Shown here piece by piece: positions 8,700 to 18,419 of a DNA stretch of 64,000 nt (position 1 is its first letter; every line of letters starts with the position of its first letter). The stretch spans positions 124,001 through 188,000 of the forward strand of contig JBFHFS010000002.1 of assembly GCA_041583495.1 (NCBI GenBank), in the 5' to 3' direction. This DNA comes from JBFHFS01 sp041583495 (GTDB lineage: Bacteria > Bacteroidota > Bacteroidia > Bacteroidales > Marinilabiliaceae). Both the position numbers and the translations under genes were made by a program. Under the pieces are notes generated by a model. That model made no database searches and was not told the origin of the DNA. It saw only the letters and a program-made list of their open reading frames with translations.

Positions 8700-9890
8700 C
8701 TATAAATCTCCCAGTGCTTTTTTTATCCGTTTCATGGCCTCCACCAAAATCTCATCGGCGCAGGCATACGACAACCGCAGGCAGTTGCCATTACCAAAGG
8801 CACTACCCGAAACGGTAGCCACATGGCCTACCTCCAGGAGGTAAAAACTAAGATCCCTGGCATTATTGATTTCTTTTCCCTGAAACTTCTTGCCAAAAAA
8901 AGCCGAGACATCAGGAAACAGATAAAAGGCTCCGGGAGGAACACTGGTAACAAGGCCCGGAATTTCGGCGGCCATTTTCACCATCAAATCGCGACGACGC
9001 TTAAATGCCTCCCGCATTGCCAGGGTCTCCTTCATGCTGCCATTAAGAGCAGCCACAGAAGCTTTCTGAGCAATGGAACAAACCCCCGATGTATATTGAC
9101 CCTGCAGCTTATTACAGGCCTTGGCAATCCATAAGGGAGCAGCCACGTACCCCAGGCGCCACCCGGTCATGGCATAACCTTTTGAAACCCCATTAACCAC
9201 TATCACCCGCTCCTTCATCTCGGGAAACGAAGCAATCGTATAATGTTTGCCTACATAATTGATATATTCATAAATCTCATCCGACAATACAAATACCTGC
9301 GGATGCCGGACCAGCACTTCAACTAACCCCTTCAACTCGTCCAACGAATAGATACTGCCTGTTGGATTGCTGGGGCTATTTAAAAACATCAATTTGGTTT
9401 TAGGGGTGATGGCAGCTTCCAGTTGAGCCGGGGTGATCTTAAAGTCCTGATCGATACCGGCATTCACCACCACGGATACCCCTTCGGCCATCTTAACCAT
9501 CTCGGGATAACTTACCCAAAAAGGGGAAGGAATAATCACCTCTTCACCGGGGTCGACCAAGGATAAAACCACATTGGCCAAACTCTGCTTGCCCCCATTG
9601 GAAATAATAATCTGCTCGGGGGTATAATGCAGGTCATTATCGCGCAACAATTTATCCGACACAGCCTTTCGAAGGTCCGGAATCCCTGGAACAGGTGTAT
9701 AATGGGTAAAATTAGTGTTTATAGCCTCGATGGCCGCCTCTTTGACATGTTGAGCCGTAGGAAAATCAGGTTCTCCAAGACTCAGGTTAATAACGTCAAC
9801 ACCTTGTGATTGCAGTTCACGACTGCGTTGTGACATGGCAATGGTTTCGGACTCGGAAAGAAGAGTCAGTCTTTTGGATAATTGTTCCAT
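8700..9890 (-). CDS. Class I/II PLP-dependent aminotransferase (AspC-like)
   Basis: A 396-residue fold-type I aminotransferase. Seen are the cofactor-binding features: SNGGKQSLANV (near 97-107), NSPSNPTG (near 171), DEIYEYINY (near 202), and the PLP lysine in NGVSKGYAMTGWRLGY (near 235). Close to the aspartate/prephenate aminotransferases of the I-gamma type that many Bacteroidota use for aspartate. The exact amino-acid substrate cannot be fixed from sequence alone. A TACTTTTG -7 box lies about 66 bases upstream. Confidence 0.87.
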   Translation of the reverse strand: MEQLSKRLTLLSESETIAMSQRSRELQSQGVDVINLSLGEPDFPTAQHVKEAAIEAINTNFTHYTPVPGIPDLRKAVSDKLLRDNDLHYTPEQIIISNGGKQSLANVVLSLVDPGEEVIIPSPFWVSYPEMVKMAEGVSVVVNAGIDQDFKITPAQLEAAITPKTKLMFLNSPSNPTGSIYSLDELKGLVEVLVRHPQVFVLSDEIYEYINYVGKHYTIASFPEMKERVIVVNGVSKGYAMTGWRLGYVAAPLWIAKACNKLQGQYTSGVCSIAQKASVAALNGSMKETLAMREAFKRRRDLMVKMAAEIPGLVTSVPPGAFYLFPDVSAFFGKKFQGKEINNARDLSFYLLEVGHVATVSGSAFGNGNCLRLSYACADEILVEAMKRIKKALGDL

Positions 9891-9955
9891 TGAAATTTTG
9901 ATAATTAGGGTTATTTAGATCTTCAGGAAATTGGATGGTTAACACTTTTGAATTA

Positions 9956-9963
9956 CAAAAGTA
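9956..9963 (-). promoter_or_regulatory. -7 box of the aminotransferase-ftsE unit
   Basis: Minus-strand TACTTTTG, an exact TAnnTTTG match 66 bases before the aminotransferase ATG. It forms one arm of a small CTTTTG/CAAAAG inverted repeat (9945-9961). No clear -33 element. Confidence 0.5.
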
Positions 9964-10401
9964 GCCATTTTTTTATGCTGACCAACCGGAACTTGAGATG
10001 AATCAGACAAATGATTTAACTTATTTTGGTTGAGAAATGCCATTTTGTTTCTGCCCCGGGAAAAGTTCCGTTCACCCATCCGGAAATTGAAAAACCATGA
10101 ACCACCCGGAAAGAAAAAACCCGTTAGCCACCTGAATAGGGCTGACAGACACAAGAGTGCTATTACAGTGGGATTTTCAACGAGATAAAAAAAGATTCTC
10201 CATATCTATAACGATTAAAAGGATCGACCAAGGGGAATTCTCGCAGGGTAATACCGGATTATTTATACTTTTGTATTTGGCACCTGCCCGGATAAGTGTA
10301 AAATTAAAGTCCTGTGAGGGCCCGGTGTTTTAGTAATACAATACACGACTTCGGCCGGAAGGGCAGTTTTTGAGGACACATGTTAGCATCAAATAACAAT
10401 T
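9964..10401. other. Intergenic stretch without a recognisable gene
   Basis: About 440 bases between the divergent aminotransferase and RNase HI genes. It has no credible coding frame; the one longer minus-strand frame (9939-10154) is Trp/Phe/Arg-rich and overlaps a promoter. The only signal is a TACTTTTG box at 10266-10273 pointing at rnhA, 128 bases before its start, so rnhA may have a long leader. Confidence 0.5.
10266..10273 (+). promoter_or_regulatory. Candidate -7 box for rnhA
   Basis: TACTTTTG matches TAnnTTTG exactly. No TTG is found at the usual 19-21 base distance upstream, and the implied leader is over 120 bases, so it is less certain than others in the window. Confidence 0.4.
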
Positions 10402-10917
10402 ATGGAACAAAGAAAAGAGATTCCCAATATAGAACTTTACTCCGATGGCGGTGCGGAACCCAATCCGGGCAGAGGCGGCTATGGGGTCATTCTTGCATAC
10501 AAGGGTTTAAGAAAGGAGTTATCCAAAGGGTACAAGATGACCACCAATAACCGAATGGAGCTGATGGGTGTCATTGCAGGACTGGAACAAATCAAAACCC
10601 GTTCGAAAGTTAAGGTCATTACCGATTCGAAATACGTGGTGGATGGAATTGAAAAGGGGTGGGCAAAAAGGTGGAAAGCCAATAACTGGTATAGGACAAA
10701 GAAAGAGAAAGCCATCAACAGCGATCTATGGGAAAGGCTGCTTTCCTTATTATCCAGGCATGAGGTCTCCTTTTACTGGGTAAGAGGTCACAATGGTCAT
10801 CCCCAAAATGAAAGATGCGATGCTCTGGCTACCATGGCACTCAACCAGCCCAATTTAGCAGAAGACCCGGGGTTTCAAGTTAAGGAGGACAAGGGACCTC
10901 CCCCCTTATTTCGGTAG
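10402..10917 (+). CDS. rnhA: Ribonuclease HI
   Basis: A 171-residue RNase H-fold enzyme that cuts the RNA strand of RNA:DNA hybrids. All catalytic residues are visible: Asp15 in ELYSDGG, Glu53 in NRMEL, Asp75 in ITDSKYV and Asp140 in NERCDALA, with His130 in VRGHNGH. The basic handle (GWAKRWKANNWYRTKKEKA, about 87-105) is present. It is slightly longer than the E. coli enzyme because of a C-terminal extension of about 20 residues. A protein of unknown function follows after 44 bases on the same strand. Confidence 0.95.
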   Translation: MEQRKEIPNIELYSDGGAEPNPGRGGYGVILAYKGLRKELSKGYKMTTNNRMELMGVIAGLEQIKTRSKVKVITDSKYVVDGIEKGWAKRWKANNWYRTKKEKAINSDLWERLLSLLSRHEVSFYWVRGHNGHPQNERCDALATMALNQPNLAEDPGFQVKEDKGPPPLFR

Positions 10918-10961
10918 CTTCATTCTCCACAAGATACAATTAAGGCAAAACTGTTACCCCT

Positions 10962-11492
10962 ATGGAAATCAATACTCAAATGATTTTATGGCTTGTAAGC
11001 CCGTCACTGGTAGTGGCGGCCGTCGTCATCACTCTGGTAAAATGGTTTTTGAATCAGGAAACGGAGCGACGCCGGCAGGAATTCTTAATGCAAAACAGCC
11101 AGTCGCTGCTAAGCTACAAGCTTCAGGCCTACGAACGATTTTCCCTGTTGTTGGAACGCATCACACCCGAGGCTTTGGTTCTGCGTGAACAAAAGCCAAA
11201 GATGACTGCTTTTCAGCTTCAAAGCAAGTTATTGGAAACGGTTCGCACCGAATTCAACCACAACCTGGCCATGCAAATATATATGCCCATGGAAAGCTGG
11301 GAGCAGATAAAAAGAGCCCGGGAAGAAGTTGTGCGGCTCATCAACACCACGGCTTCCCAGGTGCCTCCTAACGTCCCGGCAATTGAACTGGGCAGGCGCA
11401 TCATCGAAGAAGCCGGAGGTTTAACCACCCAAATGCTCAAAAAAGCGATGCAGGGGCTGAATAAGGATTTGGAGAAAATAGGTTTACGATAG
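10962..11492 (+). CDS. Conserved membrane-anchored protein of unknown function
   Basis: A 176-residue protein with one N-terminal membrane helix (about residues 7-29) and a cytoplasmic, strongly helical remainder rich in Glu, Gln, Arg and Lys with a short conserved-looking RFSLLLERITPEALVLR segment. It resembles a family of short anchored proteins seen across Bacteroidota, but I cannot assign a function. It follows rnhA by 44 bases and ends 4 bases before the stop of the convergent flavodiiron gene. No catalytic motif is visible. Confidence 0.7.
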   Translation: MEINTQMILWLVSPSLVVAAVVITLVKWFLNQETERRRQEFLMQNSQSLLSYKLQAYERFSLLLERITPEALVLREQKPKMTAFQLQSKLLETVRTEFNHNLAMQIYMPMESWEQIKRAREEVVRLINTTASQVPPNVPAIELGRRIIEEAGGLTTQMLKKAMQGLNKDLEKIGLR

Positions 11493-11496
11493 ATAT

Positions 11497-12699
11497 CTAT
11501 TTCGGGAGATCCGCTCTTAGGCGGGCCGCCATATTTTTTCCCAGGGTGCGGCAGGCCTCATACTTTTGTTGTTTCAAAGCATGTTTCTCTTCCACCGGAT
11601 CGCTTACGATCTCCAGTTTAAGGGAATCGCCAAACTCTTTCAACCTCTTGGCCGCTGTTCCCGCCCAGGTAAAGGAGCCCAGGATACCGAGGTATCGGTT
11701 TTTTATCCCAATTTGCCGCAATTTACTCACCAGAGCCTCCATATTGGGATGAAGATCGTTGCTATAGGTGGGACTAGCCAAAATCAGGCCCTTGTATTTA
11801 AAGATATCGGAAATGATGAACGACGAATGCGTTTTGGAAACATCGTACATCTGAATCTCTTTAATGCCTTCTTCGGCAAGTGCACGCGCAGTAACCTCGG
11901 CCATCTCTTCGGTATTTCCATACATGGAAGCATAGGCAATCACGACCCCTTCCTGGCCGGCAAAGGTGCTCCAGTTTTGGTACATCTCAATCACCTCGGG
12001 GATGTGACTACGAATAATCGGCCCGTGCGTGGCGGCAATCATCTTAATTTCTACCCCCGATAGTTTTTCCATGGCTTTTTGTACCGGATTACCGTATTTC
12101 CCCACAATATTGGAATAGTAGCGGCGCATCTCGTCGTGGAACCTGGAAAAATCCATCTCATCGTCGAAAACAGCCCCATCGAGAGACCCAAAGCTGCCAA
12201 AGGCATCTGCCGAAAAAAGGATTTTTTCGCTCTCCTCGTAGGTCATCATGGTCTCTGGCCAGTGAACCATCGGGGCCATAAAAAACCGCAGCTTATGCCG
12301 CCCCAAATCGAGAACATCTCCTTCCTCAATGGCCATAACATTCTCGGTTATCCCAAAAAAACCTTCAATCATAGGCAAGGTTTTTTTGTTGCCAACAATT
12401 TGCATGCCGGGATAACGTTCGCTCATCAATTTCAAGGCCCCGGCATGGTCGGGCTCCATATGATTAACCACCAGATAATCGATGGGTTTATCGCCCAAAA
12501 CAACCTTTATCTTCTGAAGGAATTTTTCTATCTGCCCAATCTCCACCGTATCCAACAAGGCCACCTTTTCATCATTTATCAGATATGAGTTGTAGGCAAC
12601 GCCCTTGGGCAAAGGCCACATATTTTCAAAGAGTTGCGTGCGTCGATCGTTAACACCAACATAATAAACCTGATCGGAAAGGGAGATAGAGTGATACAT
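11497..12699 (-). CDS. fprA: Flavodiiron protein (FprA family)
   Basis: A 400-residue A-type flavoprotein reducing NO and/or O2. The N-terminal metallo-beta-lactamase domain has the diiron ligands H80, E82, D84 and H85 in VVNHMEPDHAGA, a further His in MVHWPETM and Asp in FSADAFGSFG; the C-terminal flavodoxin domain starts near residue 255 with YASMYGNTEEMAE. An in-frame initiator at 12741 would add 14 hydrophobic residues; MYHSISLSDQVYYVG at 12699 is the typical start. No fused rubredoxin, so an external electron donor is needed. Fits an anaerobe's defence against O2 or NO; see the HcpR-like regulator at 63.0-63.7 kb. Confidence 0.92.
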   Translation of the reverse strand: MYHSISLSDQVYYVGVNDRRTQLFENMWPLPKGVAYNSYLINDEKVALLDTVEIGQIEKFLQKIKVVLGDKPIDYLVVNHMEPDHAGALKLMSERYPGMQIVGNKKTLPMIEGFFGITENVMAIEEGDVLDLGRHKLRFFMAPMVHWPETMMTYEESEKILFSADAFGSFGSLDGAVFDDEMDFSRFHDEMRRYYSNIVGKYGNPVQKAMEKLSGVEIKMIAATHGPIIRSHIPEVIEMYQNWSTFAGQEGVVIAYASMYGNTEEMAEVTARALAEEGIKEIQMYDVSKTHSSFIISDIFKYKGLILASPTYSNDLHPNMEALVSKLRQIGIKNRYLGILGSFTWAGTAAKRLKEFGDSLKLEIVSDPVEEKHALKQQKYEACRTLGKNMAARLRADLPK

Positions 12700-12811
12700 T
12701 TTGTACTTAAAAATTGCGGGAATGACTAAAAATGAAGTCACTCCCTGAATTTAGTGAGGCATAACAACCCCATTGTTTTTAAATTCTGTTTTTCCTTAAA
12801 ATAGCCAGAGG

Positions 12812-13234
12812 TTATTTTCTCCTGATCAAGAGCCACACATCCTCGTGCTTGGGGTATTTCGACCTTATACTGGCAATGTTTGCCCGGGCAGGATTCTCCT
12901 CATTGTAAGCCCCGACCGAAATCCGGTATAAGCCATTCTCATTTTCAAGAATAACCGCCGAAAAGCCATCATTTTTCAGATCATTCTTATAGCTTCGGGC
13001 ATTGTCCAAGACCCTAAAGGAACCAATAATGACGTAGTACCTGAAATAAGTATCGGGCCCTTGCTCTTCAATGGTCTTCACTTTCTCCTCGCGGACAACA
13101 ATCTCAGGCATTTTGTTGTCAATAGTTTCATTTTTAGCCGAAGAACTATCCATCCGGCTGGAACCTTTTCTCAGGGAGGAACATCCGGCAAGCATTAAAG
13201 CCGGTAACAGGCATAACAACACTACTCTCTTCAT
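12812..13234 (-). CDS. SPOR-domain lipoprotein
   Basis: A 140-residue protein with a lipoprotein signal (lipobox LAGC, Cys18), a short Ser/Lys-rich linker and a C-terminal SPOR domain (about residues 62-138) that starts RYYVIIGSF and ends VWLLIRRK. SPOR domains bind denuded peptidoglycan glycans at division sites. It stands alone on the minus strand, divergent from mltG, a peptidoglycan enzyme, so a cell-wall role is consistent with context. The partner is unknown. Confidence 0.85.
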   Translation of the reverse strand: MKRVVLLCLLPALMLAGCSSLRKGSSRMDSSSAKNETIDNKMPEIVVREEKVKTIEEQGPDTYFRYYVIIGSFRVLDNARSYKNDLKNDGFSAVILENENGLYRISVGAYNEENPARANIASIRSKYPKHEDVWLLIRRK

Positions 13235-13451
13235 GGATGTTTTTTAGTTTACAATTAATACTCTTTAGAGACTAAATAATTCAACGGTTTCGAACCATTT
13301 AAACGCCAAAAGTGCAAAAAATATTGAACAGAAGCAAGTATCCGGAGGGGTTGCTCTCCTTCAGCCTTGAATATTTAGCCCTGCCAGGTAATTTGCCGGA
13401 TGAGAATATCCTGTAGGAAAGTAATTTATTCAATTAAATCGTGAAAATGCC

Positions 13452-13459
13452 TATTTTTG
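13452..13459 (+). promoter_or_regulatory. -7 box of mltG; decides its start
   Basis: TATTTTTG matches TAnnTTTG exactly. The apparent TTG initiator at 13457 lies inside this box, so transcripts would begin after it and translation must start at the ATG at 13481. No clear -33 motif. Confidence 0.55.
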
Positions 13460-13480
13460 AACAAAATTAATGATTGCCTT

Positions 13481-14557
13481 ATGACCATTAAGCACCTTCA
13501 TAACCGTCGTTCGTTTTCGAAAGGTAAGTTGCTCCGATTCTTTGTAATAGTTGCCTTAATTATTGGGCTGGGAAGTCACCTGTTGCTAAAATATCAGAAG
13601 CGCCTATTTGGTCCCGCTGTGGAGCTGGGCGACCGCCAATCGGCTGATTTTTATATTCCCACAAACTCCAGCTTTGAAGAAGTTACCGGATTATTAGAAT
13701 TATCGGGTTTTCTAAAAAACACCAATGATTTTAAATGGCTGGCCTCCAAAAAAGGATACCCCTCAAAAGTTAAGCCGGGTCGTTATGTTTTACTCCAGGG
13801 CATGAGCAACAATGAACTGGTCAATATGCTCAGGGCCGGAAAACAAACCCCTATACGACTCACCTTCAATAACATCCGAACAAAGGAAGATTTGGCCGGC
13901 AGAATTTCCAACAGTATTGAGGCAGACTCTTTATCACTGCTTGAAGCCCTCAACGACAGTCTGATCCTTGACCCATTGGGTTTTTCGCCTCAAACCGTGC
14001 TGGCCATGATGATACCCAACACCTACGAGATGTGGTGGAATACAGGTGCCATCCGATTTTTGGAACGCATGCACCGTGAATACGAACGATTTTGGAATCC
14101 CGAACGGCGGCAAAAAGCCGAGGAGGCAGGCCTCTCCCTGCTGGAAGTTGCTACCCTGGCCAGCATTGTTGACGAAGAAACCGTAAAAACAGATGAAAAG
14201 GCCATCGTTGCCGGGCTTTATATTAACCGGCTCAGGCGCGGCATTCGCCTCCAGGCCGATCCAACCATCAAATATGTGTTGGGCGATTTCTCCATAAGCC
14301 GGGTATTAAACAGCGACCTAAAAATAGACTCACCCTACAACACCTACCTGTATGCAGGTCTTCCCCCCGGCCCCATTCGGATGCCTTCCGTCTCGGGCAT
14401 CAACGCGGTGTTGAACCACCAAAACCACGACTACCTGTATATGTGCGCCAAAGAGGATTTTTCGGGCTACCATAATTTTGCCAAAACCCTTGAACAGCAT
14501 AACCGAAATGCAGCCCGTTATCGCAAAGCCCTGCGTGATCGCCGTATTTGGCGGTAG
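13481..14557 (+). CDS. mltG: Endolytic transglycosylase MltG
   Basis: A 358-residue YceG-family lytic transglycosylase that cuts nascent glycan strands at the inner membrane. One N-terminal membrane helix (about residues 18-37), a LysM-like region, and the catalytic domain with the family block LASIVDEETVKTDEKAIVAG (near 222-241), which holds the catalytic Glu, followed by LQADPTIKYVLGD and the final PPGPIRMPSVSGINAVL segment. The start is taken at the ATG because the upstream TTG falls in a promoter box. Length is normal for the family. Confidence 0.92.
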   Translation: MTIKHLHNRRSFSKGKLLRFFVIVALIIGLGSHLLLKYQKRLFGPAVELGDRQSADFYIPTNSSFEEVTGLLELSGFLKNTNDFKWLASKKGYPSKVKPGRYVLLQGMSNNELVNMLRAGKQTPIRLTFNNIRTKEDLAGRISNSIEADSLSLLEALNDSLILDPLGFSPQTVLAMMIPNTYEMWWNTGAIRFLERMHREYERFWNPERRQKAEEAGLSLLEVATLASIVDEETVKTDEKAIVAGLYINRLRRGIRLQADPTIKYVLGDFSISRVLNSDLKIDSPYNTYLYAGLPPGPIRMPSVSGINAVLNHQNHDYLYMCAKEDFSGYHNFAKTLEQHNRNAARYRKALRDRRIWR

Positions 14558-14638
14558 GCACCGTCCATGGGGTTCACAAAAACCAATAGACCGGTTTCCA
14601 TAAAGACAAAACAATCACGACAAAGACTCAATCTGAAG

Positions 14639-15655
14639 TTATAACACATTCACCTCACGTGCCAGGCGGATCTTGAATCTTTGCCAAATATCCGTTTCAA
14701 TGGCCTGAGCCAGTTGCAAAATTTCCTTCCCGGTGGCGCCACCCCTATTAACCAGCACCAATGCCTGGTTTTGATGAACCCCTGCATTGCCCAATTCTTT
14801 TCCCTTCCAGCCGGCGGCCTCGATAAGCCACCCGGCGGGAACTTTCACCCATTGGCCATCCGGCAAAGGATAGCCCGGGATATGGGGCCATTGGGCCAGC
14901 AACGTGTTGTATCGGCCCTGAGGGATCACCGGATTTTTGAAAAAACTACCGGCATTCCCCAACACATCCGGACTGGGTAGCTTGGACTCACGGATACCAA
15001 TGATGGCTTTTCGAATATTCTCCAGATTAACAGGCCCCAGGGCTTCCACCGCATTGGATACTGAACCATATTTAAGCTGAAAAACCGGCTTGCGCTGAAG
15101 CCTTAAAACCACATTGGTTATCACCGTTTTATTTTTCAGGGGGCCTTTAAAGATGCTGTACCGATAATCAAAATCACACTCACTACTGTAGAGCCGAAAG
15201 GGTTTTCCATCGGACAAATAAACCCCCTCCACATATTCCAAAACCTCCTGAACTTCGACTCCATAAGCCCCTATGTTTTGAACCGGAACCGCGCCCGCAT
15301 GGCCCGGGATCAGAGACAAATTCTCGATTCCTGCTAACCCTTCGTTCACAGCAACCTCCACACAATGGTCCCACTCCTCTCCTGCCCCGATTTTCAGGAG
15401 CACCTCCTCGTCATCCTTGCGTATGATTTCGATCCCTTTAAATTGAGGATAAATAATGCTCCCGGGGAAATCGCCAGTGAACAACAGGTTACTGCCTCCG
15501 CCCATCACCAGGGTGGGTTTTCCGGACTTACGGGCCTCACTCTTTAGCCAGGAGGCCAACTCATCGGGTGCCTCGAAGACAAAAAAATCTTCGGAGACCA
15601 CATCAATATGAAACGTATTATAGTCCTTGAGTGAATAGTAGGAAAAATGCTGCAT
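14639..15655 (-). CDS. murB: UDP-N-acetylenolpyruvoylglucosamine reductase
   Basis: A 338-residue FAD enzyme that reduces UDP-GlcNAc-enolpyruvate to UDP-MurNAc in peptidoglycan synthesis. The FAD-binding signature VMGGGSNLLFTGDF is near residue 48, IPGHAGAVPVQNIGAYG near 128, and the catalytic serine lies in GNAGSFFKNP near 235. It has the extra inserted segment of type I (E. coli-like) MurB proteins, and its length fits that group. Convergent with mltG, 81 bases apart. Confidence 0.95.
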   Translation of the reverse strand: MQHFSYYSLKDYNTFHIDVVSEDFFVFEAPDELASWLKSEARKSGKPTLVMGGGSNLLFTGDFPGSIIYPQFKGIEIIRKDDEEVLLKIGAGEEWDHCVEVAVNEGLAGIENLSLIPGHAGAVPVQNIGAYGVEVQEVLEYVEGVYLSDGKPFRLYSSECDFDYRYSIFKGPLKNKTVITNVVLRLQRKPVFQLKYGSVSNAVEALGPVNLENIRKAIIGIRESKLPSPDVLGNAGSFFKNPVIPQGRYNTLLAQWPHIPGYPLPDGQWVKVPAGWLIEAAGWKGKELGNAGVHQNQALVLVNRGGATGKEILQLAQAIETDIWQRFKIRLAREVNVL

Positions 15656-15838
15656 GAAAATTTTTCTTTCTGCGAATATGATAAAATAATGAAATCGTCA
15701 CATGAAGAGATCAGGTTTTCTGTTGGCATCAACTCACCTGTCAGGATACGACGACCCAGGGAACTTTTGTTTTATTTAATCCGAAATGGTTTCCATAGAA
15801 CCAACTCAAATCATCTTACCGGCTGGGATGGTAAAACT

Positions 15839-18226
15839 CTATTCGGGATGTTCTTTTCCATAGTACCCATTATTACGATACCCATAACTATGGTCGAGAG
15901 GGCTCACATCGTTGAGCACTAAACCCAGATGGGCAATATTCTCCTGAATCAGTTCCCCAATGGTACTGGTAAAATGTTCCCGTTGGGTAATTCCACTTCT
16001 GACAACAAACAACTGGGAATCGGAGAATTGCATCAAAAGACGGGCATCCGCCACCAGACCAATAGGCGGGGTATCCACGATTATCACCTCAAATTCACGC
16101 CGCAAATAAGCGAAGAATTCCGGGGTCTTATTTCCCGCAATCAATTCAGAGGGGTTGGGAGGAACCGCCCCGGCCGGCACAAAAAAGAGATTCTCGAATC
16201 CCGACTCATATATAATATCATCCATTGAAGCACGTCCAATCAAAAAGTTGGAAATACCCAGGCTGTTTTGGTGATCAAAGATCTCGGAAAGACGAGGTCG
16301 TCTCATATCAAACCCACATAAAGCCACCTTTTTTCCGGAAATGGCAAAAACGGAGGCCAGATTCAACGCACAAAAAGTTTTGCCCTCCCCGGTATTGGTA
16401 GAGGTCACCACAATAACCTGGTGTTTATTTTCGACCAACAAAAAACGGACTTTTGCCCTCAGGGAGCGAAAAGATTCAGCCAGCAGGGAGTGGGGCATTT
16501 CATGGATCACATTGTCGATGGGCTGTTTATTGCGGGCAATGGTCCCCAGGAAGGAAACCCCCGGCGCCAACACCTCCAGCTCTCGTTTATCGCGAATGCG
16601 GCTGTTGAGCAACTCACGAAATCCAATGATGACGGCGGGGATCAAAAGGGCCAGCAACAGGGCTTTCCCGTAGTTCCCTTTCTGGTCGGGCGATACCAGC
16701 CCGCTTACCGAAGCCTGATCGAGCACCTCATTATCAGGCACATTGGAGGCCTTAGCGATTTGGGTCTCCGAATTCTTTTGGAGCAAAAAAGTATAAATAG
16801 CATCATTCAGTTTAAAGGCTCTCTCCAACGACAGATAATTTTTTTCAAGTTCAGGCAGTCTATTCATCTGCTCGGAGAGGCCATCGCGGTGGTCTTTCAC
16901 CTCATTTTCCCGGATTACAATGGTTTCCATCATCTTGTCCAAAGCCAATAAAAGGTTTTGGCGCGTTAATTCCAGCTTTTTTTCAAGATCTAAGGAATAG
17001 AAATTGGAATTCCCCGAGCTGCCGAGAGTCATTTTTTTCTCGGCAAGGGTTTCCATATACTCCCTGGCCAGACTGCTCACGATATCCCCTTCATCGCCTG
17101 CAAAGGCCGAAAGAAGATAATCCTCTTCAATGTTTCCGGACAAAAACCTGGATTTGAGTGTTTGGTAATAGTTAAACCTAAGCTGAAGCAATCGCAGCTC
17201 TTTCTCCTCCTCAAAATATTCCTGCCCCAGCTTTGAGGCAAACTCGGAAGGCACCATAAATCTGTTTTCCTTACGAAAAGCCATCAGCTTTTGCTGGGTG
17301 CCTTTTAGGGTATCGGCCACATTAGTCAGTTGCTGCTGAATAAATTCGATGGAACGGGAAGCCATATCGTTTTTTCGATCCAAATTATTTTCGAGAATCA
17401 CAGCTGAGAGTTCATCCAGAAAGCGGACCGTTTTTTGCACATTTTGTCCCGTGGCCCCGATAAAAATAATAGAAGACCCTTCCCGATAATTGGTTACCGA
17501 AACCGTTGATCTATAGTGATTAGTAAGTTGGCCGTGGGACTGAAACAACACGTAAAAACTACCTGCTTGAGGGACCGAACGCAATGAATCGGGCAGAAGC
17601 CGGAAACTAAAAAAGGGGTGTTCAATAGTTTGGCCCATTTTCACTTCCTGGTCAAACACAAAAGGCTGGATCATTCCCGTATTACGGGCCTGTGAAAAAT
17701 CATGCAAAACACCCTGCTCGGCGGAGGCAGAAACACTTATTTTTCCACCTTCCCCAAACTGAATATAAATGGGGACATTTAATAACTGCGGCCGTGAGGG
17801 GTCCATCTCAATGATAAAAGGCGCCGAATGATACAACTCGGTGTCTTTGAAACGGCCATCAGAATAGTAGGCCACCCTGAAGTCGAGCCGGTCAATGACC
17901 TTACGAATAATTTTTTGAGAGCGAATAATAAAGGATTGATTCTCAATATTGCGCACTTCGGGCGAGAGGCCAAATCCCTCCATCAGATCAATCTCCGACA
18001 TGGAACGCTCAGGATTGTTCTTAAAAAGCATGGTGACCGAAGCCTTGTAAACAGGGGTTGAGTAACGGTGGTAAATGTATACACCTCCCAAACACAATGG
18101 CAAAGCGATTGCAAAGAGATACCAATTCATCCATACCAGCCTCAGAATTCTTCGAATATCTGTGAATCCATCATTTTTTCCGTGTATTCCCTGAATATTT
18201 TGACCCCCGGAAGGATGAGCTACCAT
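15839..18226 (-). CDS. Polysaccharide co-polymerase / BY-kinase (Wzc-like), copy 1
   Basis: A 795-residue inner-membrane protein with a Wzz domain (membrane helix about 33-53), a long periplasmic coiled-coil portion, a second helix (about 518-538) and a cytoplasmic tyrosine autokinase domain. Kinase motifs: Walker A STNTGEGKT, Walker A' CGFDMRRPRL, Walker B VIIVDTPPIGLVAD. The tail ends in a short Tyr cluster (SYGYRNNGYY). Such proteins control polysaccharide chain length and export through cycling phosphorylation. It is a paralogue of the plus-strand gene at 21.5-23.9 kb. Transcribed away from wecA, 193 bases after GT2, possibly as the last gene of that unit's opposite flank or by its own promoter; no clear promoter box seen. 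Confidence 0.9.
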   Translation of the reverse strand: MVAHPSGGQNIQGIHGKNDGFTDIRRILRLVWMNWYLFAIALPLCLGGVYIYHRYSTPVYKASVTMLFKNNPERSMSEIDLMEGFGLSPEVRNIENQSFIIRSQKIIRKVIDRLDFRVAYYSDGRFKDTELYHSAPFIIEMDPSRPQLLNVPIYIQFGEGGKISVSASAEQGVLHDFSQARNTGMIQPFVFDQEVKMGQTIEHPFFSFRLLPDSLRSVPQAGSFYVLFQSHGQLTNHYRSTVSVTNYREGSSIIFIGATGQNVQKTVRFLDELSAVILENNLDRKNDMASRSIEFIQQQLTNVADTLKGTQQKLMAFRKENRFMVPSEFASKLGQEYFEEEKELRLLQLRFNYYQTLKSRFLSGNIEEDYLLSAFAGDEGDIVSSLAREYMETLAEKKMTLGSSGNSNFYSLDLEKKLELTRQNLLLALDKMMETIVIRENEVKDHRDGLSEQMNRLPELEKNYLSLERAFKLNDAIYTFLLQKNSETQIAKASNVPDNEVLDQASVSGLVSPDQKGNYGKALLLALLIPAVIIGFRELLNSRIRDKRELEVLAPGVSFLGTIARNKQPIDNVIHEMPHSLLAESFRSLRAKVRFLLVENKHQVIVVTSTNTGEGKTFCALNLASVFAISGKKVALCGFDMRRPRLSEIFDHQNSLGISNFLIGRASMDDIIYESGFENLFFVPAGAVPPNPSELIAGNKTPEFFAYLRREFEVIIVDTPPIGLVADARLLMQFSDSQLFVVRSGITQREHFTSTIGELIQENIAHLGLVLNDVSPLDHSYGYRNNGYYGKEHPE

Positions 18227-18419
18227 CTTATTTGATTTATTACAAAAAATAAATGTATCTGCCCCCTTGGCGGGGCAGGCAAACTATATTTCAAAGACTC
18301 CTTTCATAAACCATTCCACCCGCTGAAATCCCAAGGTTCAGATAAGGAACTTTTAACTTATCTCAATTACGCACGCTAAAATAAACAAGATTATTAAAAA
18401 ATAGAGAGAACTAATGCAT

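Noticed and set aside
9939..10154. Minus-strand frame between the aminotransferase and RNase HI
   Set aside because: Composition is not protein-like and it overlaps the promoter of the aminotransferase gene.
12079..12588. Long plus-strand frame opposite the flavodiiron gene
   Set aside because: It is the reverse-strand shadow of a clear gene with all catalytic residues.
13457..13480. TTG start for mltG eight codons upstream
   Set aside because: It lies inside the TATTTTTG promoter box, so it would not be in the mRNA.
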